From Clostridia bacterium (lineage in GTDB: Bacteria; Bacillota; Clostridia; Lachnospirales; CAG-274): a DNA stretch of 63,107 nucleotides. Below, in pieces: positions 58,803 to 63,107 of this stretch (the stretch's first letter is position 1; each line of letters begins with the position of its first letter). The stretch is taken from assembly GCA_030524425.1 (NCBI GenBank), contig JAUNGN010000013.1:1-63107 (forward strand), read 5' to 3'. A program made the translations under genes and the position numbers. The notes under the pieces were generated by a model. It searched no databases and was not told the origin of the DNA. It worked only from the letters and a program-made list of their open reading frames with translations.

Positions 58803-59717
58803 ATGTCTTTTTCATCTGATGTAAAGACTGAATTACTCTCAAATATTAGTACAATTAACAGCAGGCATTGTAAAATGGCAGAGCTTACGGCAATTATCAA
58901 TGTTTGTGGTTTTGTAAGTACAGATAGCTATGATGAATTCGTTGTTATACATAATGACAATATTGATATTTTGAATTTGACTGTTCAGCTTATATATGAT
59001 ATTTTTAATATTAAGACTTACTATGTCAATAATGAAATTGTTATAAGAGATAACGTACTTATTAATAGTATGATAAATGTTTTGGGTATTAAAGACAGTA
59101 ATGATTTCAGCATTAATTCAGCCATTAATCCTGCTATTGTAGCAGGGAGCTGCTGTAAAAGAGCGTACATACGTATGGCTTTTGTATGCTGCGGTTCAGT
59201 TAATGATCCAAGCAAGCATTATCATTTGGAATTTACTGATAATGATTATGATCATTCTCAAAATCTTGTAGAGCTGATAAGTAATTTTGGAATTGAAATG
59301 AAGGTCGTTGAAAGAAAAAATCGTTTTGTTATATACTGTAAAGAGGCAGAGCAAATAGTTGATTTGCTCAATGTTATGTCTGCCTATAAGGCTTTGTTTG
59401 AATTTGAAAACCTTAGAGTTGTCAAGGAAGTAAGAAATAATATAAACAGAATTGTTAACTGCGAAACTGCTAATATTAACAAAATTGTCAGTACTTCTGT
59501 AAGGCAGATAGAGGACATTGAGTATATAATGGATAAAAAGAGCTTAAATTATTTGCCTGATAACCTTAGAGAAGTTGCTGAGGTAAGGTTAAAATATCCC
59601 GATGCAAGCCTTAAGGAGCTGGGAGAACATCTGACACCTAAAATAGGGAAATCAGGTGTTAATCATAGATTAAAAAAAATTCATGAAATTGCAGAAAATT
59701 TAAAGGGGGATCTTTAA
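58803..59717 (+). CDS. whiA: WhiA DNA-binding protein
   Basis: 304 residues from ATG 58803 (GAGGAGGTG upstream; an in-frame extension from 58698 overlaps rapZ and lacks a ribosome site). N-terminal LAGLIDADG-like fold (SGDVKTEL-type start: SFSSDVKTELLSNI; GSVNDPSKHYHLEF), C-terminal helix-turn-helix (LKELGEHLTPKIGKSGVNHR). In Streptomyces and Bacillus it affects sporulation and cell division/chromosome segregation. Confidence 0.95.
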   Translation: MSFSSDVKTELLSNISTINSRHCKMAELTAIINVCGFVSTDSYDEFVVIHNDNIDILNLTVQLIYDIFNIKTYYVNNEIVIRDNVLINSMINVLGIKDSNDFSINSAINPAIVAGSCCKRAYIRMAFVCCGSVNDPSKHYHLEFTDNDYDHSQNLVELISNFGIEMKVVERKNRFVIYCKEAEQIVDLLNVMSAYKALFEFENLRVVKEVRNNINRIVNCETANINKIVSTSVRQIEDIEYIMDKKSLNYLPDNLREVAEVRLKYPDASLKELGEHLTPKIGKSGVNHRLKKIHEIAENLKGDL

Positions 59718-59718
59718 A

Positions 59719-59961
59719 ATGATTAAGAAGGAAATTACAGTTGGCTCAAGTATGATTGAAAGACCTATTCCAATGCTGGTACAGACTGCAGGAAGATATT
59801 CAAGCAGTCTTAAGCTTACAATGGAAAATAAGGAAATTAATCTTAAGAGTATTATGGGTGTTATTTCTATCGGTACTCTTACAGGCCATGATGTTACAAT
59901 ATATGCTGATGGTGCAGACGAAAGCGAAGCTATTGATGCTATTGTGGAATTTTTAAGCTAA
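59719..59961 (+). CDS. HPr-like (Crh-type) protein lacking catalytic His
   Basis: 80 residues. The HPr fold is clear, with the regulatory site NLKSIMGVISIG (S44, equal to HPr Ser46). At the catalytic site the usual GxHARP becomes SMIERPI: aligning from the common VQTA anchor, HPr His15 corresponds to Ile13 and Ala16 to Glu14. So it cannot carry PTS phosphate but can be phosphorylated by HprK, as Crh of Bacillus subtilis is, and the place after whiA is the same as crh. Its partner would be CcpA-type regulation. Confidence 0.88.
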   Translation: MIKKEITVGSSMIERPIPMLVQTAGRYSSSLKLTMENKEINLKSIMGVISIGTLTGHDVTIYADGADESEAIDAIVEFLS

Positions 59962-60029
59962 TTAATTTAACTTATCCTTGAAAATTACAAATAATTTTGC
60001 ATTTTCTTGAGATAAATAAAACTATATTT

Positions 60030-60266
60030 TTTATATGGACTGAGAAGAAGAGGAGTAAATAATTACATTTCAAAGAGAGAGATATTCATAGGCTGAAAGA
60101 TATCTTGATTTAAGGATTATTGAAGGTAGCTTCGGAGTCCCTGTGCTGAATAGAGTAGGTACAGCGTTTGCTGCGATAGGGCAAAAGAGTGCTCTCGTTA
60201 TATGAGAGAATTAAGGTGGTACCACGGATATTTTCGTCCTTATATGGATGAAAGTATCCGTTTTTT
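60030..60266 (+). promoter_or_regulatory. T-box riboswitch leader of valS
   Basis: The T-box motif AAGGTGGTACCACGG is at 60213-60227, preceded by a CTCTCG...GAGAG hairpin (antiterminator base) and a long structured leader with GAA-GGTAGC-TTC and GCTGAATAGAGTAGGTACAGC elements. The terminator is ACGGATATTTTCGTCC (60224-60239) with its near-complement at 60246-60261 and TTTTTT. Uncharged tRNA-Val pairing with the specifier and T-box should allow valS transcription; a GTA codon in the leader (near 60133 or 60151) is the likely specifier. Confidence 0.92.
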
Positions 60267-60298
60267 AGTTTATTAAAATTAATCAGGAGGAAAGAAAA

Positions 60299-62929
60299 AT
60301 GATGAAAGAAATGGCGAAAAGCTATGACCCTTCCATTGAAGACAGAATTTACCGAAACTGGCTTGACAAGGGGTATTTTCATGCAGAAGCAGACAAGAGT
60401 AAGGAGCCTTTTACAATAGTAATTCCGCCTCCAAATATTACAGGTCATCTTCATATGGGACACGCTTTGGACGAAACTATGCAGGATATTCTCATCCGCT
60501 GGAAGAGAATGCAGGGTTATAATGCTCTTTGGGTTCCGGGAACTGATCATGCTGCAATTTCAACAGAGGTTAAAATTGTTAATAAGATGCGTGAGGAAGG
60601 TCTTAATAAGGAAGATGTAGGCAGAGAAGGATTTTTAAAGAGAGCATGGGAATGGAAAGAGGAATATGGCGGAACTATTCTAAATCAGCTTAAAAAGCTT
60701 GGTTCTTCATGTGACTGGGAGAGAGAAAGATTTACAATGGATGAGGGTCTTTCTGATGCCGTACTTACAGTTTTCTGCAGACTTTATGAAAAAGGCTATA
60801 TTTATCAGGGAGAAAAGCTTATTAACTGGTGTCCGGCCTGCCAGACTACAATTTCTGATGCAGAGGTTGAGCATGAGGACAAGCAGGGCGGATTCTGGCA
60901 TATTAAATATCCTATTAAGGGTACAGACAGATTTCTTGAGTTTGCTACAACAAGACCTGAAACTATGTTAGGTGATACAGCTATTGCCGTTCATCCTGAT
61001 GATGACAGATACAAGGATGTTGTGGGCAAGGTTTGTGTAGTTCCTTTTGTTGACAGAGAAATTCCTATTATTGCAGATACTTATGTTGATATGGAATTTG
61101 GTACAGGTGTTGTTAAGATTACTCCTGCCCATGACCCTAACGACTTTGAGGTTGGTGAAAGGCATAATTTACCTAAAATCAATATTTTAAATGATGACGG
61201 TACCATAAATGAAAACGGCGGCAAATTTGTCAGTATGGACAGATATGAGGCAAGAGCTCAGATTGTTAAGGAGCTTGATGAAATGGGTCTTTTCATTAAG
61301 AAAGAGGATATTAATCATGCTGTTGGTACTCATGACAGATGTCACAGTGTAATTGAGCCTCTTATTAAAAAGCAGTGGTTTGTAAAGATGGAGGAGCTTG
61401 CAAAGCCTGCCCTTGATGCTTACTATAAGGGTGACTTAAAATTTGTGCCTGACAGATTTGGCAAGATTTATACTCATTGGTTAGAGGATATTCACGATTG
61501 GTGTATTTCAAGACAGTTGTGGTGGGGTCACAGAATTCCTGCTTACTATTGCGATTGCGGTGAGGTTGTGGTATCAAAGACTGCTCCGACAGTTTGTCCT
61601 AAGTGCGGAGGTACTCATTTTGTACAGGATGAGGATTGCCTTGATACATGGTTTTCATCTGCCCTATGGCCTTTCTCTACTTTAGGATGGCCTGAAAAGA
61701 CACCTGAGCTTGAGCACTTTTATCCTACAAGTGTACTTGTAACAGGTTATGATATTATTTTCTTCTGGGTTGTAAGAATGGTATTTTCAGCTATGGAGCA
61801 AATGGGCGAGGTTCCTTTTAAGACTGTTCTTATTCATGGACTTGTAAGAGACAGTCAGGGAAGAAAAATGAGTAAATCTCTTGGCAACGGTATTGACCCT
61901 CTTGAAATTATTAAGGAGGCAGGTGCTGATGCATTAAGACTTACTCTTATTACAGGCAATGCTCCCGGAAATGATATGAGATTTTATAATGAAAGAGTAG
62001 AAAACAGCAGAAACTTTGCCAATAAGCTGTGGAATGCTTCAAGATTTGTAATGATGCATATTGGTGACGGTGATCCTAAGTTTGATAAGGGCAGCTTAAC
62101 GGCTGCTGACAGATGGATATTAAGCAAGGTTAATTCTCTTGCCAAGAATGTTACAGCTAATCTTGATGCTTATGAGCTTGGTATTGCAGTACAGAATGTA
62201 TATGACTTTATATGGGATGAGTACTGTGACTGGTATATTGAAATGGTTAAGCCTAGATTATATAATCAGGAGGATCCGACAAGAGAGGCTGCTCTTTGGA
62301 CATTAAAGACTGTTCTTATTAATGCTCTTAAACTTCTCCATCCATTTATGCCATTTGTTACAGAGGAGATTTTTACTTCAGTTCAGAGCGAAGAAGAAAC
62401 AATTATGCTTTCCAAGTGGCCTGAATACAGTGAAGAATTTAACTTTGCCGATGATGAAAAGTCAATAGAGCTTATGAAGGAGGCAATTAAGTCTATCAGA
62501 AATATCAGGGCTGAAATGAATGTTGCTCCAAGCAAGAAGGCTAAGGTTATTGTTGTAAGTGACAATGCTGAGGTAAGAGATATATTTGAAAAGGGTAAGG
62601 TATTCTTTGCTCCTCTTGCCTATGCAAGTGAGGTTGACGTTCAGAGTGACAAGAGCGGTATAAGCGATGATGCGGTGTCTACTGCTATTCATAATGGTAT
62701 GATTTATATGCCTTTTGCAGAGCTTGTGGATATTGCTAAGGAAAAAGAAAGACTTGCCAAGGAAAAGGAAAAGCTTATTAAGGAAGTTGAAAGAGTTGAA
62801 AAGAAGCTTTCTAATCAGGGCTTTGTTTCCAAGGCTCCTGAAAAGGTTATTAATGAAGAAAAGGCTAAACTTGAAAAGTATAGCTCAATGTTAAAGAGTG
62901 TTGAGGAACAGATTGCAAGATTAGGCTAA
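60299..62929 (+). CDS. valS: Valyl-tRNA synthetase
   Basis: 876 residues behind AGGAGG. Class I synthetase: HIGH region [19 protein letters not shown] in [14 protein letters not shown], editing domain ([31 protein letters not shown]), anticodon-binding domain, and a C-terminal coiled coil (residues ~805-876: [18 protein letters not shown]). Charges tRNA-Val in the cytoplasm; expressed under T-box control. Confidence 0.97.
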   Translation: MMKEMAKSYDPSIEDRIYRNWLDKGYFHAEADKSKEPFTIVIPPPNITGHLHMGHALDETMQDILIRWKRMQGYNALWVPGTDHAAISTEVKIVNKMREEGLNKEDVGREGFLKRAWEWKEEYGGTILNQLKKLGSSCDWERERFTMDEGLSDAVLTVFCRLYEKGYIYQGEKLINWCPACQTTISDAEVEHEDKQGGFWHIKYPIKGTDRFLEFATTRPETMLGDTAIAVHPDDDRYKDVVGKVCVVPFVDREIPIIADTYVDMEFGTGVVKITPAHDPNDFEVGERHNLPKINILNDDGTINENGGKFVSMDRYEARAQIVKELDEMGLFIKKEDINHAVGTHDRCHSVIEPLIKKQWFVKMEELAKPALDAYYKGDLKFVPDRFGKIYTHWLEDIHDWCISRQLWWGHRIPAYYCDCGEVVVSKTAPTVCPKCGGTHFVQDEDCLDTWFSSALWPFSTLGWPEKTPELEHFYPTSVLVTGYDIIFFWVVRMVFSAMEQMGEVPFKTVLIHGLVRDSQGRKMSKSLGNGIDPLEIIKEAGADALRLTLITGNAPGNDMRFYNERVENSRNFANKLWNASRFVMMHIGDGDPKFDKGSLTAADRWILSKVNSLAKNVTANLDAYELGIAVQNVYDFIWDEYCDWYIEMVKPRLYNQEDPTREAALWTLKTVLINALKLLHPFMPFVTEEIFTSVQSEEETIMLSKWPEYSEEFNFADDEKSIELMKEAIKSIRNIRAEMNVAPSKKAKVIVVSDNAEVRDIFEKGKVFFAPLAYASEVDVQSDKSGISDDAVSTAIHNGMIYMPFAELVDIAKEKERLAKEKEKLIKEVERVEKKLSNQGFVSKAPEKVINEEKAKLEKYSSMLKSVEEQIARLG

Positions 62930-63007
62930 ATTTAAAATCCCCGCTTTATTTGAGAGAGGGCACTGAAAAAGCATTGACTTTTTTGAATAAATAATTACAA
63001 TATAAAC

Positions 63008-63053
63008 AAAAATCCCAAAAGAAGAACTTTTCATGGCTTCTTTTGGGATTTTT
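63008..63053 (+). terminator. Terminator of valS
   Basis: 17-bp perfect stem (AAAAATCCCAAAAGAAG at 63008-63024, complement at 63037-63053), with T residues at the end. Confidence 0.85.
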
Positions 63054-63055
63054 TA

Positions 63056-63107
63056 GGGTCTATCCCAAAATTTGTGTAAACCTCTAAACTGATGTATAAT
63101 AAAAATA
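63056..63107. mobile_element. Possible end of an IS256-type element at the window edge
   Basis: Right after the valS terminator comes GGTCTATCCCAAAATTTGTGTAAA, which resembles inverted-repeat ends of IS256 (Mutator-like) elements, whose ends characteristically include GTGTAAA. A -35/-10-like pair (TTGTGT at 63072, 17-bp spacer, TATAAT at 63095) follows, as would precede a transposase gene. The rest lies outside the window, so this is tentative. Confidence 0.3.

Noticed and set aside
1..63107. CRISPR array or prophage
   Set aside because: No regularly spaced direct repeats and no run of phage structural genes were found.

Overview
The window looks like about 63 kb of chromosome from a low-GC, spore-forming anaerobic Clostridia (probably Lachnospirales-like). 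The signs are AT-rich codon use, strong AGGAGG ribosome sites, sigH next to yacP, a CotJC-type manganese catalase, 4Fe-4S aldo/keto reductases, a Rex-type operator, T-box control of valS and a whiA/rapZ/HPr locus. The species cannot be named from the sequence alone.

Layout. 1-3.6 kb: tail of an Rhs-type polymorphic toxin, two candidate membrane immunity genes, a decayed second toxin C-terminus and two copies of a 230-245 bp repeat that carries a terminator and a transposase-like remnant. 3.8-10 kb: Mn catalase, a saccharopine-dehydrogenase-like enzyme, a ClC channel, tRNA-Leu, and a minus-strand alkylation-repair operon divergent from an AraC regulator. 11-23.3 kb: a co-directional redox and nickel-pincer island. 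It holds aldo/keto reductases, an SDR, an exported DUF362 protein, two small membrane proteins, larE-larB-larC, a UPF0718 permease and three flavodoxins, two of them predicted to lie outside the membrane. It starts at a promoter with MerR-type geometry. 23.4-34.6 kb: a polar amino acid ABC importer, two EamA transporters around an AraC regulator, and a sugar-type ABC importer with a HAD phosphatase and a TIM-barrel protein. 34.8-40.6 kb: iron alcohol dehydrogenase behind a Rex-type operator, and potABCD with an enlarged PotA. 40.7-43.2 kb: a two-gene operon of unknown function. 43.4-63 kb: conserved housekeeping blocks (sigH-yacP; mscS-DUF951-pyrE; glmU; ylxM-ffh-rpsP-khpA-rimM-trmD; hprK-glcK-murB-rapZ-whiA-HPr-like; T-box-valS).

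Most interesting point. LarE, LarB and LarC make the nickel-pincer nucleotide cofactor used by lactate racemase LarA, but no LarA is present. The DUF362 protein just upstream has an H-x9-K-x15-H pattern (H331, K341, H357) inside a segment that matches, residue for residue in spacing, the H174/K184/H200 cofactor region of LarA as I remember it. I infer that this DUF362 protein is a LarA-fold client of the neighbouring cofactor genes. Its apparent export and its fused copper-amine-oxidase-N stalk domain would make it very unusual. An aldo/keto reductase right after larC has lost two of its four catalytic residues, and the exported flavodoxins suggest electron transfer at the cell surface.

Other notable points: a duplicated Ig-like insertion inside the TOBE region of PotA; a Crh-like HPr without the catalytic histidine, close to hprK; repeat-bounded toxin/immunity cassettes; and an orphan operon with a transglutaminase-like protein behind a perfect 19-bp palindrome. 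All function calls are from reading the sequence; no database search was run.
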